A stretch of 37,358 nucleotides of DNA from Merdiplasma sp045118075 (GCA_045118075.1 JBGUOI010000269.1:1-37358), one strand, 5' to 3'; shown: positions 1-8,514, counted from the first letter of the stretch. Numbers and translations are program-made. The notes: generated from the letters alone by a model not told the origin.

Positions 1-2
1 CG

Positions 3-1139
3 GTCGCCTTCCTGGACCTGCTCAGCAACCTGATGATGCTGGCCGGACACTATACCAACGCCGGATCGGTCCGCTTTTTCTGGATCATTCCGCTCAGCGC
101 CGCCATTTCGATCATGACGTTTGTCTACCGGTTGAGGATCTATAACGGGCTTTGCATAAATTTCGAAGCCAGAAGGCTGTGGATCATCGTCTGGCTGCTG
201 TTTCCGTTTATTCCCGGATTCTTCTGGGGATTATCGAAAAGATACCAGTGCCGCTTTACCGTGGAAGAAATGGAAGAGGACACCGCCGCCAGGATAACAG
301 GCCGGTATGTTTCAGAAGATGGAGGCGGCCTGACGGTCAATCTCGACGAGAGAGTCTCAAGGAGACTGTTTGAGAAGAAATATCTTCTCAGAGATATCCA
401 TATGGTCATTAAGCCCGGGCATATGGTCCTGCTGCTGGGAGGGTCCGGCGCAGGAAAGACAACGCTGATCAACGCTATTAACGGATATGAGAAAGCAAAG
501 GCAAAAGTGACCCTTAACGGTAATAATGTCTATAAGCAGTATAAAGAGATCCAGCACGATATCGGTTATGTTCCGCAAAAAGACCTGATGCGTGATCACG
601 ATACGGTCTTAAGGACTCTTGCCGATGCGGCAGCCCTGCGTCTTCCGCAGGATGCGGATATCCCGGAGCGCCGGGCACTGGTCAAAGAAGTGCTGGATAT
701 TTTCGGCCTTGAGCCGGTAAAGAACAGCCTGGTGCAGAAACTGTCCGGAGGACAGAGAAAGAGACTGTCCATCGCCATGGAATATATCGCCAACCCCTCC
801 CTGTTTATCCTGGATGAACCCGATTCCGGTCTGGACGGAGTGATGGCCAGGGAACTGATGGAACGTCTCCGCAAAATAGCTGACCTGGGCAAGATCGTCA
901 TTGTCATCACCCATACGCCGGACCGCGTGATCGACCTGTTCGATGACGTGATCGTTCTGGCCAAAGACAGCAACCTGACCGGGCGCCTGGCCTTCTACGG
1001 AAGTATTGAGGATGCGAGGAAGTTTTTCGGGAAGGAAAGAATGGAGCAGATCGTGATGAGCATCAACCGCAAGGAAGAAGGCGGAGAAGGGCGCGCCGAC
1101 GAGTTCGTGGAGAAATACGGGGAGGTGCAGAATGGCTGA
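3..1139 (+). CDS. ABCG-like ABC transporter, membrane segments plus ATPase domain (5' partial)
   Basis: The reading frame is open to the left edge, so the N-terminus is missing; the first ATG inside the window (33) lies in a membrane region and is probably internal. Two or three hydrophobic segments come first (roughly codons 20-75 of the visible part), followed by an ABC ATPase domain. Visible motifs are Walker A GGSGAGKTT, Q-loop YVPQ, signature LSGGQRKRL, Walker B LFILDEPDSGLDG and H-loop VITHTP. The catalytic glutamate and all other ATPase residues are present. The LDEP-SGLD style and the long tail after the H-loop resemble the ABCG/White family and bacterial ABC-2 exporters. The stop codon overlaps the next gene by 8 bp, so the two are almost certainly translated together as ATPase and permease. 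The substrate is unknown; the neighbouring double-glycine peptide is a possible cargo (inference). Confidence 0.88.
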   Translation, partial: VAFLDLLSNLMMLAGHYTNAGSVRFFWIIPLSAAISIMTFVYRLRIYNGLCINFEARRLWIIVWLLFPFIPGFFWGLSKRYQCRFTVEEMEEDTAARITGRYVSEDGGGLTVNLDERVSRRLFEKKYLLRDIHMVIKPGHMVLLLGGSGAGKTTLINAINGYEKAKAKVTLNGNNVYKQYKEIQHDIGYVPQKDLMRDHDTVLRTLADAAALRLPQDADIPERRALVKEVLDIFGLEPVKNSLVQKLSGGQRKRLSIAMEYIANPSLFILDEPDSGLDGVMARELMERLRKIADLGKIVIVITHTPDRVIDLFDDVIVLAKDSNLTGRLAFYGSIEDARKFFGKERMEQIVMSINRKEEGGEGRADEFVEKYGEVQNG

Positions 1140-2289
1140 ACCTCGAAATAAGACGGGAAGGACAAAGGACTTTCGCAGGAGACTGCGCTACCGCGGCCGT
1201 TTCGCCCAGATCGTGATCTATCTGGGAAAACTTCTCCGCATGTTTGTATACCAGAGCGACTGGAAGGTGTTTCCCATGTCAGCCCTGATCGCAGGGCTGC
1301 TGGCCTATGTGATTCGCGGAGATTTCGCGATCACCATGGAAGGTACGCTTAAAGGATCGTTTGCACTGGCCTGTGTCTGCCTCTGGAACGGGTGCTTCAA
1401 CTCGATTCAGGTGATCTGCAGGGAGAGGGAGATCGTTAAACGAGAACATCGCGCCGGCATGCATATTTCTTCCTATGTGGCGGCACACATGATCTACCAG
1501 GCATTGATCTGCCTTGGCCAGACGATCCTGATGCTCTATGTGTTCAGTCTCGTCAAACTGGAACTTCCCACACAGGGCTTTATCACCAGGTGGTTCCGGC
1601 TTGATCTTGGAATCACGCTTTTCCTTATTACGTATGCTGCAGATATGCTTGCCCTGCTCGTGTCGGCAATCGTTCACAATACGACAAGTGCCATGACGGT
1701 GATGCCTTTTCTCCTGATCTTCCAGCTGGTCTTTTCCGGCGGAATCTTTTCTCTCCCGTCGTGGTCAGCTCCGCTGACAAAGCTCGCCGTGTCCGGATAC
1801 GGACTCACCTGTATATGCGCACAGGCCGGGTATAACGAGCTGCCCATGGTGGCGGGATGGAATACCTTAAAAAGTATGCGGGATACAAAGATCGGAGGAG
1901 AGATCTGTGCGGATCAGATTCTTGGCTATGTCGATGAAGAGGCCGGAAAACGCAGTAAACTGATCGCGGATCTGAGAGACATGGAGATCGAAGGGAACAT
2001 GACCCTGGGGCAGGTCCTGGACTTGATCGCTAAAGATCCGAATCTGGAAGAGAAGCGGCAAAAAAAATACACCGCTTCTGTGACCATCGGAGAACTGATC
2101 GATCTGTTCGGAGAGGAACAGGCGAAAGCGGCGATCACGAAAAGCTCGGGAGAGGCCGGTATTAAGAGCCGGTATGAGCGTACAACTGAAAATATCGTTA
2201 TATGCTGGGTCACTCTTGGTGCCTATGCACTCCTGTATGCATTCATTGCGATGATCTTCCTGGAGTTTATCGATAAGGATAAACGCTGA
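1132..2289 (+). CDS. ABC-2 type transporter permease
   Basis: This 385-residue integral membrane protein is the likely partner of the upstream ATPase. A basic N-terminus is followed by hydrophobic segments near residues 46-62, 75-95, 115-140, 157-181, 186-208 and 354-380, the six-helix pattern of ABC-2 permeases. The cluster of polar and charged residues around 97-112 (R-E-R-E-I-V-K-R-E) matches the coupling region that follows helix 2 in this family. Between helices 5 and 6 lies an unusually long, charged segment (about residues 210-350), probably exposed outside the membrane as in ABCG proteins. The start ATG lies inside the end of the ATPase gene. No substrate can be read from sequence. 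Confidence 0.85.
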   Translation: MAEPRNKTGRTKDFRRRLRYRGRFAQIVIYLGKLLRMFVYQSDWKVFPMSALIAGLLAYVIRGDFAITMEGTLKGSFALACVCLWNGCFNSIQVICREREIVKREHRAGMHISSYVAAHMIYQALICLGQTILMLYVFSLVKLELPTQGFITRWFRLDLGITLFLITYAADMLALLVSAIVHNTTSAMTVMPFLLIFQLVFSGGIFSLPSWSAPLTKLAVSGYGLTCICAQAGYNELPMVAGWNTLKSMRDTKIGGEICADQILGYVDEEAGKRSKLIADLRDMEIEGNMTLGQVLDLIAKDPNLEEKRQKKYTASVTIGELIDLFGEEQAKAAITKSSGEAGIKSRYERTTENIVICWVTLGAYALLYAFIAMIFLEFIDKDKR

Positions 2290-2393
2290 AAAAGTCTGTG
2301 GATTTTGTTTCATCTGAACGTATATAGATCTGTAAGGCAAATATGAAAGGTGCCTTGAGACAATGAATTTAAATTAAAATAAAAAATATTTTC

Positions 2394-2400
2394 AGGAGGA
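2394..2400 (+). promoter_or_regulatory. Ribosome binding site AGGAGGA for the double-glycine SH3b protein
   Basis: A full-strength AGGAGGA lies seven bases before the ATG at 2408. It shows that this small gene is translated and fixes its start, and therefore the length of the leader in front of the Gly-Gly. The 90 bases before it are very A/T-rich, unlike the neighbouring genes, and probably hold the promoter. Confidence 0.75.
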
Positions 2401-2407
2401 CAATAAA

Positions 2408-2701
2408 ATGACAGACGAATTCAAAAAGATCGATAATGAGAATCTTGAGGAAGCCGCAGGCGGCAACAGCTATGTGCCCAATGATTATGTCCATGACCTT
2501 AACAACTATGTTTACAGAACCGTAACCGTACCGGCAGGCACCTGCCTTCAGATGCAGAAACAGCCGAACGGCAGCTTTATGAATGTCATGTACTACAACG
2601 GCGACCAGATCTTCGTACACCGCAATTTCTGGGATGAGGGATATTTCCTGGCATACAGAAACGGCATCTACGGGTTTGTAGACGCCAAGTATGTGAGATA
2701 A
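2408..2701 (+). CDS. Small double-glycine leader protein with SH3b-like domain
   Basis: This 97-residue protein has two parts. Residues 1-19 look like a leader of the kind cut by C39 peptidase-containing transporters: it is acidic, ends in L-E-E-A-A-G-G, and carries hydrophobic residues at -15 (F5), -12 (I8), -7 (L13) and -4 (A16) relative to the cut after G19. Residues 35-97 resemble a bacterial SH3 domain: V-P-A-G-T near 41-45, Y-N-G-D near 63-66, and a C-terminal N-G-I-Y-G-F-V-D-A-K-Y-V. There is one cysteine (C46), and no Sec signal peptide. It follows the ABC ATPase/permease pair by 118 bp and ends before a bidirectional terminator shared with the C39-like peptidase gene. The leader reading is well supported by the pattern. 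The SH3b assignment is by eye, and the function (wall-binding or secreted effector) is inference. Confidence 0.75.
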   Translation: MTDEFKKIDNENLEEAAGGNSYVPNDYVHDLNNYVYRTVTVPAGTCLQMQKQPNGSFMNVMYYNGDQIFVHRNFWDEGYFLAYRNGIYGFVDAKYVR

Positions 2702-2749
2702 ACCTGAGGCAATGCAATAATAGGGGGCATTGTTTAAAGGGAATGATGA

Positions 2750-2787
2750 AAAGGGACAGTTCTTTGTCGGAGAACTGTCCCTTTTTA
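2750..2787. terminator. Bidirectional intrinsic terminator
   Basis: A perfect 14-bp stem (2750-2763 with 2771-2784) with a 7-base loop has an A-run on the left and a T-run on the right. It can therefore stop transcription from both the small SH3b gene (+) and the C39-like peptidase gene (-), which converge here. Confidence 0.85.
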
Positions 2788-3774
2788 TCATTCTTCTATT
2801 TCTGTTTCGTTTTCCTCGGGCGGGAACTCGATCGGAATTCCCTTGTAGTAGTCAGGCACGTTCCATCTCATTTCCACGCCGTTATGGCCCCATGAGTCTT
2901 TGCCCTCATCGACTGAGGTGACGAGCATGTACTGGTACCGGCTTGACATTTTCATCGCGTCATAGAGATAACGAAGCGGAATGCGCTGCCGGTTGTGGTC
3001 GGGATTGCCCGAGTCGGCCAGGAAGACGGTATCGTCTTCTTCGTCGTAGAGCCAGACATTAACGTAATGGCCTTCCACGTCGTGCCAGTAGGTGGCATCA
3101 TAACCGCTGCTGATCAGAATGGTGGCTGTGATGCAGTTTTTGATCTCTTCCTGAAATTTCTTATAGGTCTTGTCTTTGGTCTTCAGTTTGGTATGGATAC
3201 CGAATTTCCGAAGAGTCTGTTTCATATAAGGCCAGTCGATCGAGCCGTAGTAGCTCATGGGCCGGTATCCGGAATTTTCCTTTGCATAATAAAACATATC
3301 AAGCGGAGAGCAGTCACCGTCCGTCAGCGTACTGTAAATATTGGCCAGACAGCAGAGACCGCAGCCGAAGACGCTGAATTTCTGGTCATACAGTTCAACA
3401 TCGCACCAGGAGCCGCCCCAGTCTGTTTTGGAACCGTAGGCTTTGGGGCCCTGCATGAAGGTATAGATATCGGTCTCGGTAAGTTCAAGTGCTTTTTCTG
3501 ATTTCTCCGTCTCAGTCGGTTCTTCTGTCTCGGCAGCAGGCTGTGTTTCTAAAGGAATGCTCTCAGTGAACAGCTCTTCCGTCTCCGAAACGGGTTCCTC
3601 CGTCAGCATCTGGGTAAGATGAGCAAAGGGATCGGGTATGGGCTCCTTCCGTTTCATCTGCATGATCAGAACGATCATGGTAGTCAGAATAATGGCGAAA
3701 AGAAGAAAACAGATAATGATGGTGACCAGGAGACGGCCCATACTGTTTTTCTTTTTCTTTCTGTTATGCGGCAT
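2788..3774 (-). CDS. Membrane-anchored C39-like cysteine peptidase
   Basis: This 328-residue protein has a basic N-terminus, one transmembrane helix (about residues 14-38), an acidic Thr/Glu-rich spacer (about 55-98) and a C-terminal domain of the peptidase C39-like type (about 100-290). Cys138 in F-G-C-G-L-C-C-L-A-N matches the C39/C39_2 nucleophile context, His236 in E-G-H-Y-V-N-V fits the catalytic His, and Asp254 in F-L-A-D-S-G fits the following Asp. The membrane topology puts the peptidase domain outside the cell. The family includes double-glycine leader peptidases but also many uncharacterised surface enzymes, so the substrate is not known. It converges on the double-glycine SH3b gene. 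Start ATG at 3774. Confidence 0.8.
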   Translation of the reverse strand: MPHNRKKKKNSMGRLLVTIIICFLLFAIILTTMIVLIMQMKRKEPIPDPFAHLTQMLTEEPVSETEELFTESIPLETQPAAETEEPTETEKSEKALELTETDIYTFMQGPKAYGSKTDWGGSWCDVELYDQKFSVFGCGLCCLANIYSTLTDGDCSPLDMFYYAKENSGYRPMSYYGSIDWPYMKQTLRKFGIHTKLKTKDKTYKKFQEEIKNCITATILISSGYDATYWHDVEGHYVNVWLYDEEDDTVFLADSGNPDHNRQRIPLRYLYDAMKMSSRYQYMLVTSVDEGKDSWGHNGVEMRWNVPDYYKGIPIEFPPEENETEIEE

Positions 3775-3925
3775 AGTGATTCTTTTATCCTTATATAATT
3801 AATTCAGATTTATATCAGCGGTTAAGCAATGAATGCGGCATTTGTTTGATGATTATATCACATACCGTCAAGGGGTTCCAGTTTATACGAGCCGGCTGAC
3901 GGCAGCTCTTGCATGTGCGATTGTG

Positions 3926-3956
3926 TTGATATAGTATTTAGATGATCGTTTATAAA
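3926..3956 (+). promoter_or_regulatory. Possible promoter of the aldo/keto reductase gene
   Basis: TTGATA (3926-3931) is followed by TATAAA (3951-3956) with a 19-bp spacer, or by a poorer TTTATA at 17 bp. It sits about 30 bases before the start codon in an A/T-rich gap between divergent genes. Weak evidence. Confidence 0.3.
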
Positions 3957-3983
3957 TCGCTAAAATAAGGAAAGGATCTAACT

Positions 3984-4937
3984 ATGCAGTACAGAACCTT
4001 CGGGAAAACCGGGATGAAAGTATCCGCCGTGACACTCGGGACATGGGGCATGGGCGGTGTCGGCTGGGACGTATATGACGATGATGTGAAGGAGGATGCC
4101 TTAAAGGCTGCCTGGGAGGAAGGCATCAACCTGATCGATACGGCGCCGGCCTATAACAACGGTGAAGCGGAGCGCTTTATCGGAAAGACGTTAAAAAAAC
4201 TCGGGATCCGCAATGATGTTCAGATCGCAACCAAGTGCGGTAATTTCTTTGTAGACGGAAAAGTCTATGTAAGGGACGGACGATATGAGAAGATCATCGG
4301 GCAGTGTGAAGAATCGCTTCGGAATCTGCAGACGGATCATATCGACCTTATGCTGATCCACTGGCCGGATTTGAAGACTCCGTTTGAAGAGACAATGGAT
4401 GCGCTCGGACGCCTGAAAAAAGACGGAAAGATCCTTCATATCGGCGTTTCCAATTTCACGACAGAACAGATGGAGCAGATCAGCCGGTTCGGAGAGATAG
4501 AAGTTTTTCAGCCCCAGTACTCGATGGTGTTTCGTGAGCATGAAGAGGCCATCCGCTGGGCAGCTTCACAGGGAATGGGTGTCATGACCTACGGCTCCCT
4601 CGGAGGCGGAATCCTCTCCGGAAGATACCGGGAGGAGAGAGAATTCGCGGAAACTGACAGCCGCCGCCGCTTCTATAAACATTTTCACGGACCAATGTTT
4701 CATAAAGTAATGTCACTGCTTGAGGTGATGGATGAGATCAGTGAGAGAAACGACAGGATGCCGCTTTCCCAGATCGCTCTTTTGTGGTGTTATTCCAGAC
4801 CGTTTGTCTCCACCTGCATTACCGGTGCGCAGAAGAGGGAAAGAGTTCAGGAAAACGCCCGCGCCTTTGACAGGGAGCTAAACAGCGAAGATATGAAGCT
4901 GCTTGATGAGGCGGTGGAAAAACTTTCAGAGATTTAG
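3984..4937 (+). CDS. Aldo/keto reductase
   Basis: This 317-residue cytosolic NADPH-dependent oxidoreductase has a TIM-barrel fold. The catalytic tetrad is visible as Asp52 and Tyr57 (D-T-A-P-A-Y), Lys84 (A-T-K-C-G) and His126 (L-I-H-W-P). The N-terminus L-G-T-W-G-M-G and the H-I-G-V-S-N-F motif near residue 150 are typical. The C-terminal cofactor-binding region reads I-T-G-A-Q-K-R. Length and motifs match the YajO/Tas-like branch acting on sugars or aldehydes. AAGGA precedes the ATG by about 9 bases. It stands alone between a divergent peptidase gene and the TRAP operon, which has its own promoter. The physiological substrate is unknown. Confidence 0.9.
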   Translation: MQYRTFGKTGMKVSAVTLGTWGMGGVGWDVYDDDVKEDALKAAWEEGINLIDTAPAYNNGEAERFIGKTLKKLGIRNDVQIATKCGNFFVDGKVYVRDGRYEKIIGQCEESLRNLQTDHIDLMLIHWPDLKTPFEETMDALGRLKKDGKILHIGVSNFTTEQMEQISRFGEIEVFQPQYSMVFREHEEAIRWAASQGMGVMTYGSLGGGILSGRYREEREFAETDSRRRFYKHFHGPMFHKVMSLLEVMDEISERNDRMPLSQIALLWCYSRPFVSTCITGAQKRERVQENARAFDRELNSEDMKLLDEAVEKLSEI

Positions 4938-4966
4938 AACTAAGGTACGAAGAATTAAGCATTTGT

Positions 4967-4995
4967 TTGACTTTTTCGCTGTAATACTTTAAACT
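4967..4995 (+). promoter_or_regulatory. Probable promoter of the TAXI-TRAP operon
   Basis: TTGACT (4967-4972), a 17-bp spacer and TAAACT (4990-4995) lie about 50 bases before the TAXI receptor start. The -35 hexamer is good and the -10 is moderate. Confidence 0.45.
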
Positions 4996-5043
4996 AACAT
5001 CAGTGTTGCAAAAAAAATTTTGTAATGATCGGAGGATTTCATT

Positions 5044-6000
5044 ATGATGAAAAAAGCACTTGTACCTGTTTTAGCCTGCGGCATGCTTCTTACCATGGCC
5101 GGATCGGTTATGGCGGCGGATGACCTGACACTGGCCACCGGCGGCACTACCGGTACCTATTATGCGGTTGGCGGCGTTATGGCAACCGTTCTTAATCCGC
5201 TCCTGGAAGAGAGCAGCCTGACAGTCACCTCCACCGGTGCATCCAAGGCAAACATCCAGATGATCGACGATGAGGATGCCGACCTGGCGATCGTCCAGAA
5301 TGACGTTATGTATTATGCCTACACCGGAACAGACCTTTTCGCAGATGAAGGCGCCTATGATACTTTCAGCGCCGTTGCAGGCCTTTATGATGAAACGGTC
5401 CAGATCGTTACCTGCGATCCTTCCATTGAGACAGTAGCAGACCTGGCCGGCAAGAGCGTATCCGTCGGTGACGCCGGATCAGGTACCGAGTTCAACGCAA
5501 GACAGATCCTCGGCGCTTATGATCTTACTTTTGATGATGTCAAGATCACAAATGCTTCCTTCGGTGACTCTGCTGAGAACCTTAAGGACGGCAAGATCGA
5601 TGCGGCGTTCATCGTAGCCGGTGCTCCCACCACAGCCGTTGTTGACCTGGCGACCATGAAGGACGTACACCTTGTTCAGCTCGATGAAGAGCATATCGCA
5701 AAACTTCAGGAAGACTATGATTTCTTCACAAAGACCGTTATCCCGGCCGGCACTTATAAGGGTGTGGACGAGGATGCGACCACCGTTTCCGTGCGTGCAA
5801 CCCTGATCGCTTCCGCTGAAGCCTCCGAGGAAGCGGTTTACGAGCTGCTCAAAGCCATGTTCGATAACCAGGATGCTCTGATCGCCGGTCATGCGAAGTT
5901 TGAATTCCTGAACCTTGAGGACGCTGTCAAGGGTATCAGCGTACCGTTCCATGCAGGAGCAGTCAAGTACTATGAGGAGCAGGGAATCACAGTCGAGTGA
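5044..6000 (+). CDS. TAXI family TRAP transporter solute-binding protein
   Basis: This 318-residue secreted receptor has a signal peptide (about residues 1-24, K-K-A then a hydrophobic core ending V-M-A-A). The mature protein opens with L-T-L-A-T-G-G-T-T-G-T-Y-Y, the ligand-pocket motif of TAXI receptors, and continues with T-G-A-S-K-A-N-I (about 60) and the V-S-V-G-D-A-G-S-G-T-E motif (about 139-149). It catches the substrate outside the membrane and hands it to the fused permease two genes on. GGAGG lies eight bases before the ATG. TAXI receptors often bind glutamate or other carboxylates, but no residue seen here decides the ligand. It has no lipobox, so it is presumably held by the permease or free in the wall space. 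Confidence 0.93.
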   Translation: MMKKALVPVLACGMLLTMAGSVMAADDLTLATGGTTGTYYAVGGVMATVLNPLLEESSLTVTSTGASKANIQMIDDEDADLAIVQNDVMYYAYTGTDLFADEGAYDTFSAVAGLYDETVQIVTCDPSIETVADLAGKSVSVGDAGSGTEFNARQILGAYDLTFDDVKITNASFGDSAENLKDGKIDAAFIVAGAPTTAVVDLATMKDVHLVQLDEEHIAKLQEDYDFFTKTVIPAGTYKGVDEDATTVSVRATLIASAEASEEAVYELLKAMFDNQDALIAGHAKFEFLNLEDAVKGISVPFHAGAVKYYEEQGITVE

Positions 6001-6502
6001 TCACCGCACCCACCAAATAGCCATTATTGCGGTAGTCATTGGTTGTGTATTCATCACTCTGGCTGCCGCATTTTTTATATCTGCAAGGTCCCGGACCCTG
6101 GTTCTTTCCAATGCAAAGACCGGTGAGGTCTACGCCCGGTACCGCTTGAAAACGGGAGATACTTTCGGCGTGAGTTTTATCCATTCCGTAAACAAAAGTC
6201 CCCTGACGGATTATTATGAGATCCGCAGGGACGGGATCTATGTGGTAAAAACGGTCTATTATGGGTTTGGGGCAGGTGTGCAGACTCAGCTAGAGGGAAA
6301 TGAGACGTTAACCTACGGAGATGACGGGAGTATGATCGTGACCGGCTTTGACAGGAAGATGGATGACCTGATCTATATCGTCGGGACGGTTTCAGACCAT
6401 ACGCTGATCATCAATGATACCACCCGTGTCAGCCTGAGGGATCTGTGCGGAAGAAATGCCATGGTTCGTTTTGAGAGCCGCGGTTTTGGCCTGACCGGGT
6501 GA
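5972..6502 (+). CDS. DUF1850 protein of the TAXI-TRAP system
   Basis: This protein of about 176 residues has one N-terminal transmembrane helix (I-A-I-I-A-V-V-I-G-C and following) and an extracytoplasmic domain. The motif F-I-H-S-V-N-K-S-P-L-T-D-Y-Y-E is the hallmark of DUF1850, a family nearly always found between the TAXI receptor and the fused TRAP permease, as here. I chose the ATG at 5972, which overlaps the receptor gene by 29 bp and has AGGAG at 5955-5959. ATGs at 5915 and 5951 are also in frame but would lengthen the overlap without a better binding site. Its role is unknown; context suggests a small accessory subunit of the transporter. Confidence 0.8.
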   Translation: MRSRESQSSDHRTHQIAIIAVVIGCVFITLAAAFFISARSRTLVLSNAKTGEVYARYRLKTGDTFGVSFIHSVNKSPLTDYYEIRRDGIYVVKTVYYGFGAGVQTQLEGNETLTYGDDGSMIVTGFDRKMDDLIYIVGTVSDHTLIINDTTRVSLRDLCGRNAMVRFESRGFGLTG

Positions 6503-6513
6503 GGAGGAAGTCA

Positions 6514-8478
6514 ATGGAAGAGAAACTGAAAGAAAACAATGCCGTGGATGCGGCCTCTATACAGGCCGACGTCGACGAGATCATGAAAAAATATGACAGG
6601 GAGTCGAATACCCGCCCCTGGACAGGCGTACCCGCCGCAATCATTAAAGCTGCGCTGGCGCTTTTTTCGCTTTTCATGATCTATATGAACCTGTTTACCG
6701 TCTGGGATGAGCGTATCAGAAGACCACTGTTCCTGGGAATCGTGGTGATCTTTGTCTTCGTTCTGTTCCCGGCAAGAATCTCAGGTTCAAAGCCGCAGAA
6801 AGTAAATCATATCCCGATCTATGATATTCTTCTGGCAGCGCTCGGAGCGGGCAGCTTTTTCTACTTCGTGATCAATAACCGGACGATCATCAACCATGCT
6901 ACCCATATCAGTGATCTGGAGATCGCGCTGGGTGTGATCGGTATCCTCGTACTCGCGGAATGCTGCCGCAGAGTGACGGGTATTCCCATCCTGGTCGTAG
7001 CCGGCTGCTTCGTGCTTTATGCTTTTATCACGAATCTTTCGAAAGGCAAAGCCTTTTATAAAGTTCTTCGATCCGTGATCTACAACCTGTTCTATACAAC
7101 GACCGGTGTGATCGGCACGCCGATCGGCGTATGCAGTACGTATATTGTTTTGTTCATCATTTTCGGTGCATTCCTGGAAGCAACGGGAATCGCGGAATTC
7201 TTTATCCAGTGTGCAAACTGCATCGCGGGATCTGCTTCCGGCGGACCGGCCAAAGTGGCGGTCATTTCCTCGGCACTTTGCGGTATGGTCTCCGGATCCA
7301 GCGTAGGCAATACCGTAACGACCGGTTCCGTGACCATCCCCATGATGAAGAGCACGGGATATCCCGGAGAGTTTGCCGGAGCCGTTGAAGCTGCCGCTTC
7401 CACAGGCGGACAGATCATGCCGCCTATTATGGGTGCTGCCGCCTTCCTGATGGCAGAGATGGTCGGTGTTCCGTATTCGAATATTGTGGTGCGTGCCATC
7501 CTGCCGGCTGTCCTGTACTTTACGGGTATTTTCCTGATGGTTCATTTACGGGCCAAAAGGCTTGATCTTCGCGGAATACCCAGAGAACAGCTTCCGAAGG
7601 CAAAGATGATCCTTCCGAAGGTCTATCTGCTGATTCCGCTTGTCGCCCTGATCTATCTGATCACGGCTGGTTATACGATGAGCCGCGCCGCGATCATCGC
7701 GACCGGGCTTTGCATCGTGGTAAGCCTGATCGATAAAGAGCACCGCCTGACACCGGCCAAGTTCGTGACCGCACTGGAGACGGGTGCCAAAAATACGCTC
7801 AGCATTGCCGTTGCCTGCGGTATCGCCGGCATTATCGCCGGTGTCGTGACCATGACCGGCCTCGGACAGGTCTTTATCTCCGCCATCGTCAGCGTATCTC
7901 ACGGACACCTGATGATCGCTCTGGTGCTGACCATGCTCTGCTGCATCGTTCTTGGAATGGGCGTACCGACCACAGCCACTTACATCATCATGGCAACGAC
8001 CTGCGCGCCGATTTTGACGACCGGTATGGGGATGAATGCCCTTTGCGCGAGCATGTTCGTATTTTACTTCGGCATTGTGGCCGATATCACGCCTCCGGTA
8101 GCCCTGGCGGCCTATGCCGGCGCCGCGATCGCGAAGGCAGATCCCATGCGGACCGGTATGAATGCGTCCAAACTGGCGATTGCTGCTTTCCTGATCCCGT
8201 ATATGTTCAGCCTTAATCCGGCCATGCTGCTGATCGATACAAATGTCCCTGAATTTATCGTGATCATTATTACGAGTGTCGTGGGTATGTTCGCCATTGC
8301 GGCAGCACTTGAAGGATATATGCTGACCGTCATGAATGTGCCGATGCGTGTGATCGTGTGTGTCGCAGGACTGATGCTGCTGTATCCGGGCATTGTAACG
8401 GATATCATCGGTGTAGCTGTCGTGGCAGTCGTGTTCGTGCTCGAGATGAGGAAAAAAGGGATGGTCAGAACCACCTGA
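6514..8478 (+). CDS. TRAP transporter fused permease (DctQM type)
   Basis: This polytopic membrane protein of about 654 residues fuses the small (4TM) and large (12TM) TRAP permease subunits. The signature region of the large subunit, S-G-S-S-V-G-N-T-V-T-T-G followed by A-A-S-T-G-G-Q-I-M-P-P-I-M-G-A-A-A-F, lies near residues 262-313. A second conserved block, G-M-G-V-P-T-T-A-T-Y, is near 486, and D-I-T-P-P-V-A-L-A-A-Y is near 525. It uses an ion gradient for uptake with the TAXI receptor. The frame also has a GTG at 6499 overlapping the DUF1850 stop, but GAGGAGG at 6501-6507 sits correctly for the ATG at 6514. Confidence 0.93.
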   Translation: MEEKLKENNAVDAASIQADVDEIMKKYDRESNTRPWTGVPAAIIKAALALFSLFMIYMNLFTVWDERIRRPLFLGIVVIFVFVLFPARISGSKPQKVNHIPIYDILLAALGAGSFFYFVINNRTIINHATHISDLEIALGVIGILVLAECCRRVTGIPILVVAGCFVLYAFITNLSKGKAFYKVLRSVIYNLFYTTTGVIGTPIGVCSTYIVLFIIFGAFLEATGIAEFFIQCANCIAGSASGGPAKVAVISSALCGMVSGSSVGNTVTTGSVTIPMMKSTGYPGEFAGAVEAAASTGGQIMPPIMGAAAFLMAEMVGVPYSNIVVRAILPAVLYFTGIFLMVHLRAKRLDLRGIPREQLPKAKMILPKVYLLIPLVALIYLITAGYTMSRAAIIATGLCIVVSLIDKEHRLTPAKFVTALETGAKNTLSIAVACGIAGIIAGVVTMTGLGQVFISAIVSVSHGHLMIALVLTMLCCIVLGMGVPTTATYIIMATTCAPILTTGMGMNALCASMFVFYFGIVADITPPVALAAYAGAAIAKADPMRTGMNASKLAIAAFLIPYMFSLNPAMLLIDTNVPEFIVIIITSVVGMFAIAAALEGYMLTVMNVPMRVIVCVAGLMLLYPGIVTDIIGVAVVAVVFVLEMRKKGMVRTT

Positions 8479-8514
8479 TCAGGGAAAAGAGATCAAACGG
8501 AGGTAAAAATTATA

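Noticed and set aside
2334..2356. Small hairpin AAGGCA/TGCCTT after the ABC-2 permease gene
   Set aside because: Six base pairs with a long loop and no T-run; too weak to call a terminator.
2730..2921. A 63-codon plus-strand frame over the terminator and the end of the C39-like peptidase gene
   Set aside because: It reads through the terminator stem and the antisense of a convincing gene, with no ribosome binding site.
6787..7545. A 252-codon minus-strand frame inside the TRAP permease gene
   Set aside because: The product is rich in His, Arg and Asp without hydrophobic structure, the usual antisense of a membrane protein gene.
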